A DNA stretch of 64,000 bases, taken from contig JAXDNJ010000027.1 in the NCBI GenBank assembly GCA_034669505.1, forward strand, positions 1 through 64,000, read 5' to 3'. The notes under the pieces were generated by a model. The model worked only from the letters and a program-made list of their open reading frames with translations. It did no database searches and had not been told where the DNA came from. The stretch comes from JAFASC01 sp034669505. GTDB taxonomy: Bacteria; Pseudomonadota; Alphaproteobacteria; Rhizobiales; Beijerinckiaceae. Each line of letters opens with the position of its first letter. The stretch's first letter is position 1. The position numbers and the translations under genes are program-made. Shown here piece after piece: positions 18,715 to 27,324 of the stretch.

Positions 18715-19547
18715 AACCGGCGCGTTTCGATTACGAGCGGCCGAGCGATTTACGCACCGCTCTCGAACTTCTGGCGGGTGAAAATACGACGGCGAAAGTG
18801 CTCGCCGGCGGACAATCGCTTGGGCCTTTGCTCAACCTGCGCCTCGTGCAGCCTGACGTGGTGATCGACATCACCGCGATTCCCGAGATGATCCGAGTCG
18901 AAGAAGATGCGGAGCACCTTCTGCTCGGCGCCTGTATCACCCATGCCGATATCGAGGATAGCCGCGTGCCGGACGCGACCAACGGCGCGATGCAGCGGGT
19001 CGCAGCCGGCATCGCATATCGCGCCGTGCGCAATCGTGGCACGATCGGCGGGAGTCTCACCAGCGCCGATCCCTCGGCGGATTGGGTCTCGGCGCTGGCC
19101 GCGCTCCGCGCCGAGGTGATCCTGCGTGGGCGGGCGGGCTCACGCACCTTGGCAGTCGAGGATTATATCGTCGGTGCGCTCGAAACATCGCTTGATGTGG
19201 GCGAGCTTCTCGAAGCCGTGCGCATTCCGCGGCTGTCGAAGAGCGCGGGATGGGCTTACGTAAAGAAATGCCGCAAGACAGGCGAATTCGCGCATGCGAT
19301 CGGCGCGATTCTTGTCGATCCCGAGCGGAACGTCTGCCGCGCAGTGATCGGCGCGACAGAGTCGCGGCCCATCGTGGTTGCCGACGCACGCGAACTCTTC
19401 GGGGGGGGCGCGGATGCAGCCGCGCTGAAAGCGTTTGATGCACGTGTCGCCGATCGCATCTTGATTGATGCAGGAATGGGCGACGCGATTGACCGTCAAA
19501 TCCACCTCGTCACGCTGCGCCGTGCGGCGACGGAAGCCGCGCAATGA
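18711..19547 (+). CDS. FAD-binding subunit of the molybdenum hydroxylase (CoxM family)
   Basis: FAD-binding medium subunit, 278 residues, carrying electrons between the iron-sulfur subunit and the electron acceptor. The two FAD motifs are AGGQSLGPLLNLR (about residues 31-43) and TIGGSLTSADPSADW (about 110-124). GTG start overlaps the large-subunit stop (GTGA) and its stop overlaps the next ATG. The order large, medium, small subunit differs from the medium-small-large order of typical cox operons. Confidence 0.92.
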   Translation: MKPARFDYERPSDLRTALELLAGENTTAKVLAGGQSLGPLLNLRLVQPDVVIDITAIPEMIRVEEDAEHLLLGACITHADIEDSRVPDATNGAMQRVAAGIAYRAVRNRGTIGGSLTSADPSADWVSALAALRAEVILRGRAGSRTLAVEDYIVGALETSLDVGELLEAVRIPRLSKSAGWAYVKKCRKTGEFAHAIGAILVDPERNVCRAVIGATESRPIVVADARELFGGGADAAALKAFDARVADRILIDAGMGDAIDRQIHLVTLRRAATEAAQ

Positions 19548-20743
19548 GCGGCGTCTCGCTCACCGTGAACGGCAAGGCGATGACGGGTACCGTCGAACCG
19601 CGCACGAATCTTGCGGACTTCATCCGTGATACGCTCAATCTTACCGGCACTCACCTCGGCTGCGAGCACGGCGTCTGCGGCGCCTGCACCGTGCTCATCG
19701 ACGGGGTGCCGGGGCGGTCCTGCATCACCTATGCGCTCGCCTGCGAGGGCGCCGAGGTGACCACGATTGAAGGCCTTGACGATGACGAGATCACGCGCGA
19801 ATTGCGCGCCGCTTTCGCGCGCGAACATGCGCTGCAATGCGGCTATTGCACGCCGGGCATGCTCATCTCGGCGCGCGACCTCGTCGTGCGGCTGCGAGAC
19901 GCCGACGAGCAGGAGATCCGGGTGGCGATGAGCGGCAATCTTTGCCGATGCACTGGATATGTCGGCATCATCCGCGCCGTGCAGATGACAATTGTCGATC
20001 GGCGTGCGCGGGGCATCGCGCCTGTACAAGGCGGAGGGCGCACCGCTTTGGGGCCCGTCGGCTCCGGGCATGTAAGTGCGAGGGAAAGCGAGCTAAAATT
20101 TCGTGCCACTCGGCGCGAAGAGCCCGCCTCTACCGCCGCAGGTGCAGAGATCGCCTTCCAGGCGCTCGATCCGAACTGGCAGCCGCAGGCTTCATTCGAG
20201 CAGAATTTCGTCGTCCATCACCCGCTCGAGAAGGTCTGGGACTTCTTCGGTCGCATCGAGGAGGTCGCGACCTGCTTGCCTGGCGCCTCAATCAAAGAAG
20301 CATCGCCCGATCGCGCCGCCGGACAAATCCGAGTGAAGCTTGGCCCGATTTCGGCCGAGTTCCGCGGCATCGCGCAGATCGAGCGCGACGAGCGCACGCA
20401 TTCCGGCCGGGTTCAAGGTGCGGGCAGCGACGCGCGCACCAGTTCCGCGACGCGCGGCGACCTCAGCTACGGGCTTGTCCCCCTCGATGAAAATTCCACT
20501 CGCGTCGACGTGACGATCGGCTATCGCCTCACCGGAATGCTGGGCCAGTTTGGCCGGGCGGGCCTGGTGCGGGACCTTGCAGCACGGCTCACCGCCGCCT
20601 TCGCGCAGAACGTGGAGGCCAGGTTGAGCGGGCGTGCGGAATCCACTCCGCCGGACGCATTGAGTTTCGGCGCGCTGATCGGGCCGATGGTTGCCGAACG
20701 CGCACGACGATTGTGGGAGAGCCTGCTCAGCTGGCGCCCGTAG
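19544..20743 (+). CDS. Fusion of a [2Fe-2S] small subunit (CoxS) with a CoxG/SRPBCC domain
   Basis: 399 residues in two parts. Residues 1-155 are a standard small subunit: plant-type ferredoxin cysteines C40, C45, C48, C60 (CEHGVCGAC) and the second cluster C99, C102, C134, C136 (CGYC, CRC). After a linker rich in charged and small residues, about 210-399 form a CoxG-like SRPBCC domain, with VWDFFGRIEEVATCLPGA and VKLGPISAEFRG. CoxG proteins are usually separate and have been linked to membrane attachment of CO dehydrogenase. The frame is continuous across the linker, so this looks like a true fusion and not a misread stop. Confidence 0.9.
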   Translation: MSGVSLTVNGKAMTGTVEPRTNLADFIRDTLNLTGTHLGCEHGVCGACTVLIDGVPGRSCITYALACEGAEVTTIEGLDDDEITRELRAAFAREHALQCGYCTPGMLISARDLVVRLRDADEQEIRVAMSGNLCRCTGYVGIIRAVQMTIVDRRARGIAPVQGGGRTALGPVGSGHVSARESELKFRATRREEPASTAAGAEIAFQALDPNWQPQASFEQNFVVHHPLEKVWDFFGRIEEVATCLPGASIKEASPDRAAGQIRVKLGPISAEFRGIAQIERDERTHSGRVQGAGSDARTSSATRGDLSYGLVPLDENSTRVDVTIGYRLTGMLGQFGRAGLVRDLAARLTAAFAQNVEARLSGRAESTPPDALSFGALIGPMVAERARRLWESLLSWRP

Positions 20744-20841
20744 GTGCGGCGGCTTGGAAGATTGTCTCGCCTTGCGGAGGGTAATATGGTGCGGCCTCGT
20801 CGCGGCTCGGCTGCGCCTCTCCTCTCAACTGACGAAAAGCG

Positions 20842-21618
20842 ATGATGAATTCGATCAACCTCAACGCCGATATGGCGGAGGGTTTTGGCGCCTATGACAT
20901 CGGCAACGACACCGAATTGCTGAAGGTCATCCGCTCGGCGAACATCGCCTGCGGATTCCATGCCGGCGATCCGCTCACGATGCGCCGCGTCGTCGAAGGC
21001 GCCAAGAAGGAAGGCGTCAGCATCGGCGCGCATCCCGGCTTCGACGACATCTGGGGTTTCGGCCGCCGCCGCATCGACATGAAGCCGAGCGATCTCGAAT
21101 ATATGGTCGCTTATCAGATCGGCGCGTTGCAGGCGCTCGCGGCTTATTCCGACATGAAGGTCACGCATCTGAAGCCGCACGGCGCGCTGAACAACATGGC
21201 AGCCGAGAACAAGGAGTACGCTTTGGCGATCGGGCGCGCCATCAAGGCTGTCGACCGCAACATCATCTATGTCGCTCTCGCGGGCTCGGAGATGGAAAAG
21301 GCGGGGCACGAGCTCGGGCTGAAAGTTGCGCGCGAAGGTTTTTGCGACCGGCAATATGATGACGACGGCAATCTCACCTCGCGCAAAATCCCCGGTTCGG
21401 TGATTTCCGATCCGGAAGCCGCGACGAAGCAGGTCATCGAGATGGTCGTCAACAAGACGATCGTGTCGCGTCACGGCAAGCGCATCCCGTGCGATCTCGA
21501 TACGCTTTGCGTTCATGGTGACGAGCCGACCGGTGTTGCAGTGGCGACAGCCGTTCGCAAGGGCCTCGAAGCAGCGGGTGTCAAAGTGGTGCCGCTGAGC
21601 GAAATGTCGTTCGGTTGA
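20842..21618 (+). CDS. LamB/YcsF family protein (5-oxoprolinase subunit A-like)
   Basis: 258 residues, LamB/YcsF family; the best-studied member is PxpA, which acts with PxpB and PxpC in ATP-dependent cleavage of 5-oxoproline. Family motifs: INLNADMAEGFGAYD, SANIACGFHAGDP, SIGAHPGFDD and THLKPHGALNN, including the histidines and aspartates of the active-site barrel. No pxpB or pxpC homologue is present in the window, which is unusual. It might instead serve HyuAB or act alone on a lactam. The ATG at 20842 is preceded by a 19-codon reading frame (20786-20845) with a good GGAGG site whose stop overlaps this start. Confidence 0.9.
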   Translation: MMNSINLNADMAEGFGAYDIGNDTELLKVIRSANIACGFHAGDPLTMRRVVEGAKKEGVSIGAHPGFDDIWGFGRRRIDMKPSDLEYMVAYQIGALQALAAYSDMKVTHLKPHGALNNMAAENKEYALAIGRAIKAVDRNIIYVALAGSEMEKAGHELGLKVAREGFCDRQYDDDGNLTSRKIPGSVISDPEAATKQVIEMVVNKTIVSRHGKRIPCDLDTLCVHGDEPTGVAVATAVRKGLEAAGVKVVPLSEMSFG

Positions 21619-23138
21619 TGGCTCGTATCGCGGAGGAGATGGTCGTCACGCCGGACGTTGTCAACCCGGCGCGGCTGAAGTCCGCTATCCGGCGCGCGCG
21701 CGAATATGGCGTCGTTCTGCCAAGATTCAGCGAACTGGCCAGCCCACCTTCGGGCGCACACCACCTCGACGGCATCGATCCCGACGAGCCGCGCTCGGAA
21801 AATCTCTGGCGGGTGAATTGGTACAACGGTGCCGACCGTCGCCATCGCGTCGATGTGCCGGCGCATATCGTGCTGCCCGAAGCGCTGACCGGCGTGAAGG
21901 CGCCAATCGTCGTGCTCCTCGGTTGCCGGTTTCCGATGATCGGCGCGCACAAAGTGCTGCCGGCTTATGCAGCTCTTGCACAGCGGCTCGCGACCGGGCG
22001 CTTCGATCCGGCCAAGCACAAGGCGATCTGGCCCTCGACCGGCAATTATTGCCGCGGCGGCGTCGCGATATCGCGCATTCTCGGCTGCCGAGGTGTCGCC
22101 GTCCTGCCGGAAGGCATGAGCCGCGAGCGCTTCGACTGGCTGGAGAAATGGGTTGCCGATCCGTCAGACATCATCCGCACGCCCGGGACGGAGAGCAACG
22201 TCAAGGAAATCTACGATAAATGCGCCGAACTGGAGACGGACGAGGCGAACGTCATCCTCAATCAGTTCTCCGCGTTCTCGAATTATATGGCGCACTATGT
22301 CTGCACGGGTGCCGCGTGCGAACGGGTCTTCTCGCATGCGCAATCGGGGACCGGTGAGCGGCGGCTTGCGGCCTTTGTCGCCGCGACGGGTTCCGGTGGC
22401 ACGCTTGCGGCCGGCGATTGTCTAAAAACAAAGCACGGCACGAAGATCGCGGCCGTCGAGGCGCTGGAATGCCCGACCATGCTCGAAAACGGCTATGGCG
22501 AGCACAATATCCAGGGCATCGGCGACAAGCACATCCCGCTGATCCAAAATGTGATGAACATGGATGCGGTGATCGCGGTTTCCGATCGCGCGAGCGATCG
22601 GCTGAACCTGTTGTTCGGCAGCGATGTCGGTCGCGACTATCTCGTGAAACGCCGCAAGCTCGATCGCGAGCTGGTCGGTTCCTGTGCAGATATCGGCATA
22701 TCCGGGCTCGCCAACATCGTCGCATCGATCAAGCTTGCCAAGCATCTCGATCTCGGCGCGAACGACATCGTCATGACCGTCGCGACCGACAGCGCTGCGC
22801 TCTACGGCAGCGAACGCGAGGGCTACGCCGCGAAGCACTATCCCGACGGTTTCGACGAAGTGAACGCCGGCGAGATTTTTGCGGGCTCGCTGGAAGCGAT
22901 CAGCGACGATCACATGCTCGAGCTGCGCCACCAGGACCGCAAGCGCATCTTCAATCTCGGTTACTATACCTGGGTCGAGCAGCAGGGCGTGCGTTTCGAG
23001 GATTTCGAGAAGCGCAAGGATCAGTCCTTCTGGCGCGGATTGGTCGACAGCATCCCCGCCTGGGACCGCCTGATCGGTGAGTTCAATGCCGAGGCCGGGG
23101 TGGCTCGGAACTCCTCGCGCAAGAGCGCCACCGCATGA
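21615..23138 (+). CDS. PLP-dependent enzyme, cysteine synthase/tryptophan synthase beta superfamily, function unknown
   Basis: 507 residues, fold-type II PLP enzyme. The likely PLP lysine is K112 in GAHKVLPAYA and the phosphate loop is STGNYCRGG (140-148), a variant of the usual SSGNxG; a glycine-rich ATGSGGTLAAGD segment near 258 and EALECPTMLENGYGEH follow. It is longer than cysteine synthases (about 310) and seems a distinct subfamily. ATG overlaps the preceding stop by four bases, and its stop overlaps the CoA transferase start. An elimination or deamination step in the same catabolic pathway is inferred only from context. Confidence 0.8.
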   Translation: MMARIAEEMVVTPDVVNPARLKSAIRRAREYGVVLPRFSELASPPSGAHHLDGIDPDEPRSENLWRVNWYNGADRRHRVDVPAHIVLPEALTGVKAPIVVLLGCRFPMIGAHKVLPAYAALAQRLATGRFDPAKHKAIWPSTGNYCRGGVAISRILGCRGVAVLPEGMSRERFDWLEKWVADPSDIIRTPGTESNVKEIYDKCAELETDEANVILNQFSAFSNYMAHYVCTGAACERVFSHAQSGTGERRLAAFVAATGSGGTLAAGDCLKTKHGTKIAAVEALECPTMLENGYGEHNIQGIGDKHIPLIQNVMNMDAVIAVSDRASDRLNLLFGSDVGRDYLVKRRKLDRELVGSCADIGISGLANIVASIKLAKHLDLGANDIVMTVATDSAALYGSEREGYAAKHYPDGFDEVNAGEIFAGSLEAISDDHMLELRHQDRKRIFNLGYYTWVEQQGVRFEDFEKRKDQSFWRGLVDSIPAWDRLIGEFNAEAGVARNSSRKSATA

Positions 23139-24100
23139 ACGAGCCGGTCGTAAAGCCCTATCTGCAGCTTCGTGAAGAGCTATCGCGCCGCGACAAGAGC
23201 CTCCGTGAAAAAGTCGTCACGCTCGAAGAAGCGGCCTCCTTCGTGCAGGATGGCGCCAGCGTCGGCATCGGCGGCTCGACTATGTCGCGTACGCCGATGG
23301 CGATGATCTGGGCGCTGATTCGCGCGCACAAGAAGCATCTCAGCTGCTCGCGCAGCATCGTTTCGACCGACGGCGATCTCTTGTTCGGCTCCGGAATCTG
23401 CGATCACATGATCACGAGCTGGTTTGCGCAAAGCATTTTGTGGGGTCTCTCAAAGGTCATGCGCCACCACGTCGAGAAGGGCTTGGCGCGTTATGACGAG
23501 TGGAGCCACATGGCCGTCGGCATGCGCTTCCGCGCCGGCGCGATGGGCGTGCCGTTCATGCCGATCCGCTCGATGCTCGGCTCCGATGTGTTGAAGCAGC
23601 GCCCGGAAGCCAAGGAGATCGACTGCCCTTTCACCGGCGAGAAGCTGTTGCTGGTGCCGGCGCTCAATCCCGACGTGGCGCTGATCCACGTGCAGCGCTG
23701 CGACGCCTACGGCAACGCACAGATCGACGGGCTGCAATTCATGGACATCGATCTCGCGATGGCGGCGAACCGGGTAATTCTCACGAGCGAGCGCATCGTC
23801 TCCAACGACCAGATCCGCCGCGCCCCGGACCAGACCAAGATTCCGTTCTTCTGTGTCGATGCGGTCGTCGAAGTCCCGTACGGCTCAGCGCCGCACGAAT
23901 GCTACGGCGCCTACGAGCCGATGATGCGGCACATGGAGGCTTATGTTGCTGAGGTGAACGGCGATCCGATCGGCGGCCTCAGGGATTATCTCGACCGCTA
24001 TGTCTACGCACCGAAATCTTGGACGGAGTTCCTGTCGCTGATCGGCATGGATGAAGTGCTCGATGTAACGCGCCGCGGCCGGAGCATCTACGATGATTGA
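23135..24100 (+). CDS. CoA transferase family I, subunit A (glutaconate CoA-transferase-like)
   Basis: Alpha subunit of a family I CoA transferase, 321 residues, the same size as glutaconate CoA-transferase A (about 320). Features: LEEAASFVQDGASVGIGG near residue 30, a central PALNPDVALIHVQRCDAYGN segment and a DQTKIPFFCVDAVVEVPYG region. It overlaps the upstream PLP enzyme by four bases and the B subunit by eight. Likely activates a dicarboxylate or ring-opened acid by moving CoA from acetyl- or succinyl-CoA. Steroid-ring IpdAB hydrolases belong to the same fold and were considered. Confidence 0.88.
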   Translation: MNEPVVKPYLQLREELSRRDKSLREKVVTLEEAASFVQDGASVGIGGSTMSRTPMAMIWALIRAHKKHLSCSRSIVSTDGDLLFGSGICDHMITSWFAQSILWGLSKVMRHHVEKGLARYDEWSHMAVGMRFRAGAMGVPFMPIRSMLGSDVLKQRPEAKEIDCPFTGEKLLLVPALNPDVALIHVQRCDAYGNAQIDGLQFMDIDLAMAANRVILTSERIVSNDQIRRAPDQTKIPFFCVDAVVEVPYGSAPHECYGAYEPMMRHMEAYVAEVNGDPIGGLRDYLDRYVYAPKSWTEFLSLIGMDEVLDVTRRGRSIYDD

Positions 24101-24863
24101 GCCGCATCGATACACCGCCAGCGAAATCCTCACCGTGCTCAGCGCCCGGCAACTCAAAGACGGACAGGTCGTGTTCGCCGGCGTCGGTATTCCGCTGCTC
24201 GCCGCCACACTGGCGCAGCGCACGCGCTGTCCGGGACTGACGATCCTCTTTGAGGGCGGCGTCATCGGCGCCTTCGTCGAACCCGGCAAGCTGCCGCCAT
24301 CGACGAACGACCAGCGCTGCACCAAGCGCGCCAACATGGTGCTCGGCAGCGCCGAAGTGTTGTTGTTGTTGCAGCGCGGCTATGTCGATGTCGGCTTCAT
24401 GGGCGGCGCACAGATCGACCAATACGGCAACCTGAACTCCTCCTTCATCGGCCATCCCGCGCATCCGAAGACGCGGCTGCCCGGCACCGGCGGCGGCAAC
24501 GATATTTCGAGCCTCGCCAACATGATCGTCGCGATGAAGCACGAGAAGCGCCGCTTCGTCGAGCACGTCGACTTCATCACGAGCCCCGGGTTCATAAGCG
24601 GCGGCGATTCGCGCGCGAAAAGCGGCCTTCCGACCGGCGGCATGTTCCGCGTCGTGACCGAGCTCGCGGTGTTTTCGTTCGAGGACGCGGAGCGGCGCAT
24701 GAAGGTCGCCGCCCTCAATCCCGGCGTGACGCGGCAAGAGGTACAGGACAAGACCGGCTTCGAGCTGATCTTCGACGACGATCTCGCCGTCACCGAGCCC
24801 CCGAGCGAGCACGAGCTTTCGACACTGCGGATGCTCGATCCCGAGCGCCTGTTCACCGCCTGA
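24093..24863 (+). CDS. CoA transferase family I, subunit B (glutaconate CoA-transferase-like)
   Basis: Beta subunit, 256 residues. The segment ILFEGGVIGAF places a glutamate at residue 54, the same number as the catalytic Glu54 of glutaconate CoA-transferase B, which forms the glutamyl-CoA thioester. This favours a true transferase over an IpdB-type hydrolase, which works differently. A DVGFMGGAQIDQYGNLNSS segment is typical of the family. Starts inside the end of subunit A, so the two are coupled. Confidence 0.88.
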   Translation: MIEPHRYTASEILTVLSARQLKDGQVVFAGVGIPLLAATLAQRTRCPGLTILFEGGVIGAFVEPGKLPPSTNDQRCTKRANMVLGSAEVLLLLQRGYVDVGFMGGAQIDQYGNLNSSFIGHPAHPKTRLPGTGGGNDISSLANMIVAMKHEKRRFVEHVDFITSPGFISGGDSRAKSGLPTGGMFRVVTELAVFSFEDAERRMKVAALNPGVTRQEVQDKTGFELIFDDDLAVTEPPSEHELSTLRMLDPERLFTA

Positions 24864-24884
24864 CCTGAAGTTGGAGAATCCCGC

Positions 24885-25838
24885 GTGAAGACTGCACTCA
24901 GCGGCACGTTCGGCATCGCCGCGCGCAATTTCACCGCCTACCCCGAAATGCCCGATGCCAAAGAGCTCGTCGAGTATGGCGTGCGGATGGAGGAGCTCGG
25001 CTTCGACTCGATCTGGGTCTGGGATCACATCCTGCTCGGGGTAGAGCCGAATTTCCCGGTTCTCGACTCGCTCACCACGCTGACCGCGATCGCCGCGCGC
25101 ACCACAAAGATCAAGCTCGGCACCGGCGTGCTCGTCTTGACGCTGCGCAATCCCGTGACGCTGGCAAAGCAGCTCGCAAGCATGGACCAAGTCTCCGACG
25201 GGCGGCTGCTCTTAGGCATGGCGTCCGGCTGGTACAAGCGCGAGTTTGACGCGGTCGGCATCCCGTTCGAAAAACGCGGCAAGCTGATGGACGAGAATCT
25301 CGAAATCCTGCGGCGCCTGTGGAGCGAGGAGCAAGTCAACGGCAGCTACATGACCCACCAGATTTCAAAAGCGGTCATGTATCCGAACCCGAAGCAGACG
25401 CACATGCCGATCCTGATCGGCGGCTATGTCGATCGCGTGCTCAAGCGCGCCGGCACCGCCGGCGACGGCTGGCTCACCTACTTCTACAAGCCGGATGACT
25501 TCACCAAATCCTGGAACAAGGTGCGCGCCGCGGCCCAAGAGGCAGGCAAGAACCCTGACGAGCTCCTCAACGCCAATCAGCTGCCGATCATGATCGGCGC
25601 CTCGCGCGACGCCGTGCGCGAGGACATGATGGACTGGCTGAACAAGGAATGGGACTTCCCCTCGCACAGCGACTGCACGCGCGAGAGCGCGATCATCGGC
25701 TCGGTCGACGAATGCGTCGCGCAGCTCAAGGAGCACATCGCCGTCGGCGTACAGAAGATCATCTTCGTCCCATACAAATATCGCATGGACCAGATCGAGA
25801 TCATCGCGCGCGAAATCATCCCGCGGTTGAAAGCTTGA
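24885..25838 (+). CDS. LLM-class F420-dependent oxidoreductase-like protein
   Basis: 317-residue luciferase-like oxidoreductase. Motifs: MEELGFDSIWVWDHILLG, KLGTGVLVLTLRNP, MDQVSDGRLLLGMASGWYKR (LLM glycine motif) and a C-terminal GVQKIIFVPYK segment. GTG start at 24885 with TTGGAG about nine bases upstream. It follows the CoA transferase genes by 21 bases, so it is likely in the same operon. Subfamily features fit F420 use, but the cofactor is not proven. Confidence 0.83.
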   Translation: MKTALSGTFGIAARNFTAYPEMPDAKELVEYGVRMEELGFDSIWVWDHILLGVEPNFPVLDSLTTLTAIAARTTKIKLGTGVLVLTLRNPVTLAKQLASMDQVSDGRLLLGMASGWYKREFDAVGIPFEKRGKLMDENLEILRRLWSEEQVNGSYMTHQISKAVMYPNPKQTHMPILIGGYVDRVLKRAGTAGDGWLTYFYKPDDFTKSWNKVRAAAQEAGKNPDELLNANQLPIMIGASRDAVREDMMDWLNKEWDFPSHSDCTRESAIIGSVDECVAQLKEHIAVGVQKIIFVPYKYRMDQIEIIAREIIPRLKA

Positions 25839-25914
25839 AGGCGACCGCACACGAGCAACCTTAAGCTGCTGCAACAGGCTTTTACCTCGGCCGGAACTCG
25901 GCTTAGAATGAGCT

Positions 25915-25931
25915 TTGGCACGTCGTATGCT
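25915..25931 (+). promoter_or_regulatory. Candidate sigma-54 promoter upstream of the binding-protein gene
   Basis: The sequence reads TTGGCACG, four bases, then ATGCT, against the sigma-54 consensus YTGGCACGRNNNTTGCW. GG and GC are exactly 12 bases apart, with one mismatch in the -12 TTGC and one in the R position. It lies 67 bases before the binding-protein ATG. Sigma-54 control would fit nitrogen regulation of a transporter for an N-containing compound. No enhancer-binding site was identified. Confidence 0.5.
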
Positions 25932-25997
25932 AAGAAAACGATCGCCAGCAAGAATTCTGTCGGCCCGGCTCCTCGGGACGCCGCAGCGGAGGATTAG

Positions 25998-27152
25998 ATG
26001 ATCAGCATGAAAAGCTTGGCGGCTGGCGCCGCCCTCGGACTGCTACTCGGAGGCGCCGCCTCTGCTCAGGAGAGCATCAAGATCGGCGTCAACGAGCCGC
26101 TGACAGGCCCCTTCGCCGCCTCCGGCACCTATGTGACGAACGGCGCGCGCATCGCCGCCGACGAGATCAATGCCAAAGGCGGCGTTCTCGGCAAGAAGCT
26201 CGAGCTCGTCATCGAGGATAACAAGAGCAATCCGACGGAAGCCGCGGCGGTTGCCGAAAAGCTTATCACCCGCGACAAGGTACCGGTGATCATGGGCGCG
26301 TGGGGCTCGAGCCTGACACTCGCCGTCATGCCGAAGCTCGCGGAATATCAGGTGCCGATGCTGGTCGAAACGTCGTCCTCCGGCAAGATCACGACATCCG
26401 GCAACCCGTACATCTTCCGCATCTCGCCACCGTCGTCAGTGGAAGCGGCGGCGTTCAAGCCTATGGTGCCGAAGATGGGCATCAAGAAGGTCGACTTCCT
26501 CGTCATCAACAATGATTGGGGACGCGGAGCGGCCGACGATTTCGGCAAGATGCTGAAAGGCGAGAACATCCACGTCGGTCTCGTCGAGACGATGGACCAG
26601 TCGGCGCAGGACATGAGCGCGCAGCTCGCCAAGATCAAAGCCTCCGACGCCGATACGATGATGGTGACGACCGCGGTCGAGCAGCTGACCCTTGTCCTGA
26701 AGCAGGCGGCCGCGCTCGGCATGAAGAAGCAGATCATCACGACCGGCGGATCGCAGAATCCGGACCAGCTGGTCGCGCAGGCAGGCTCGGCGGCGAACGG
26801 CACGATTCATCTCGCGACGTTCGCGCCGTGGCAGCCCGACTCGACGCCCAATCCGCAGGCGGCGAAATATTTCATCGGCGAGTGGAAGAAGCGCGGCTTC
26901 GACTTCCCGGGCGTCACCGAAAGCTTCCGCGGTTATGACGGTATCCGCACGATCGCAGCTGCCATCGAGAAGGCCGGCAAGGCAGAACCCGAGGCGATCC
27001 GCGCCGCGTTCTGGAACGTCGATATCAAAGGACTGAACGGCGACATCAAATTCCAGAAGCAAGGCCCGGCCGGCAAGGAAAGCGGCCAAAGCGTGCCGAA
27101 CGTCTACCTCATCAAGATCGACGACGGGAAGGTCGTCGTCCCGACGATGTGA
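25998..27152 (+). CDS. livK: Periplasmic branched-chain amino acid-type substrate-binding protein (LivK/Peripla_BP_6)
   Basis: 384 residues. The N-terminus is a signal peptide with a hydrophobic core and an ASAQ cleavage site near residue 24. The mature part opens with ESIKIGVNEPLTGPFAASG, typical of LivK-like receptors, then contains ARIAADEINAKGG and FLVINNDWGRGAADDF. An ATG three codons later (26007) is an alternative start. It is the only binding protein in the window but there are two Liv channels, so it may serve both. A sigma-54-like promoter lies upstream. Confidence 0.93.
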   Translation: MISMKSLAAGAALGLLLGGAASAQESIKIGVNEPLTGPFAASGTYVTNGARIAADEINAKGGVLGKKLELVIEDNKSNPTEAAAVAEKLITRDKVPVIMGAWGSSLTLAVMPKLAEYQVPMLVETSSSGKITTSGNPYIFRISPPSSVEAAAFKPMVPKMGIKKVDFLVINNDWGRGAADDFGKMLKGENIHVGLVETMDQSAQDMSAQLAKIKASDADTMMVTTAVEQLTLVLKQAAALGMKKQIITTGGSQNPDQLVAQAGSAANGTIHLATFAPWQPDSTPNPQAAKYFIGEWKKRGFDFPGVTESFRGYDGIRTIAAAIEKAGKAEPEAIRAAFWNVDIKGLNGDIKFQKQGPAGKESGQSVPNVYLIKIDDGKVVVPTM

Positions 27153-27161
27153 TCAACTGAT

Positions 27162-27264
27162 CTCATCCTGAGGAGCGCTCCCTTACGGGCGCGTCTCGAA
27201 GGACCGAAAGGCAGTCAGTTTGCCCATCCTTCGAGACGCACGCTTCGCATGTCCTCAGGATGAG
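27162..27264. repeat. Long imperfect palindromic repeat between livK and the second livH
   Basis: Outer arms CTCATCCTGAGGA (27162-27174) and TCCTCAGGATGAG (27252-27264) pair perfectly over 13 bases; inner arms GCGTCTCGAAGGA (27191-27203) and TCCTTCGAGACGC (27227-27239) pair over another 13. This is the form of an intergenic palindrome I recall as abundant in Bradyrhizobium and relatives. A run of six T follows shortly after (about 27273-27278), so transcribed from + it could fold and act as a terminator or processing site after livK. No second copy was noticed in the window. Confidence 0.85.
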
Positions 27265-27324
27265 GTCGTTGTTTTTTGCGTGTGCTTACGCGAAACATAG
27301 CGCAGCTCCTTCCGATCAAGCCGT

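Noticed and set aside
16357..20743. Aerobic carbon monoxide dehydrogenase
   Set aside because: The active-site loop is PYRGVAR and lacks the cysteine of AYRCSFR; gene order and the CoxG fusion also differ from cox operons.
24093..24863. Steroid-ring hydrolase IpdB
   Set aside because: The catalytic Glu54 of CoA transferases is kept in FEGGVIG, and no other steroid-catabolism genes are in the window.
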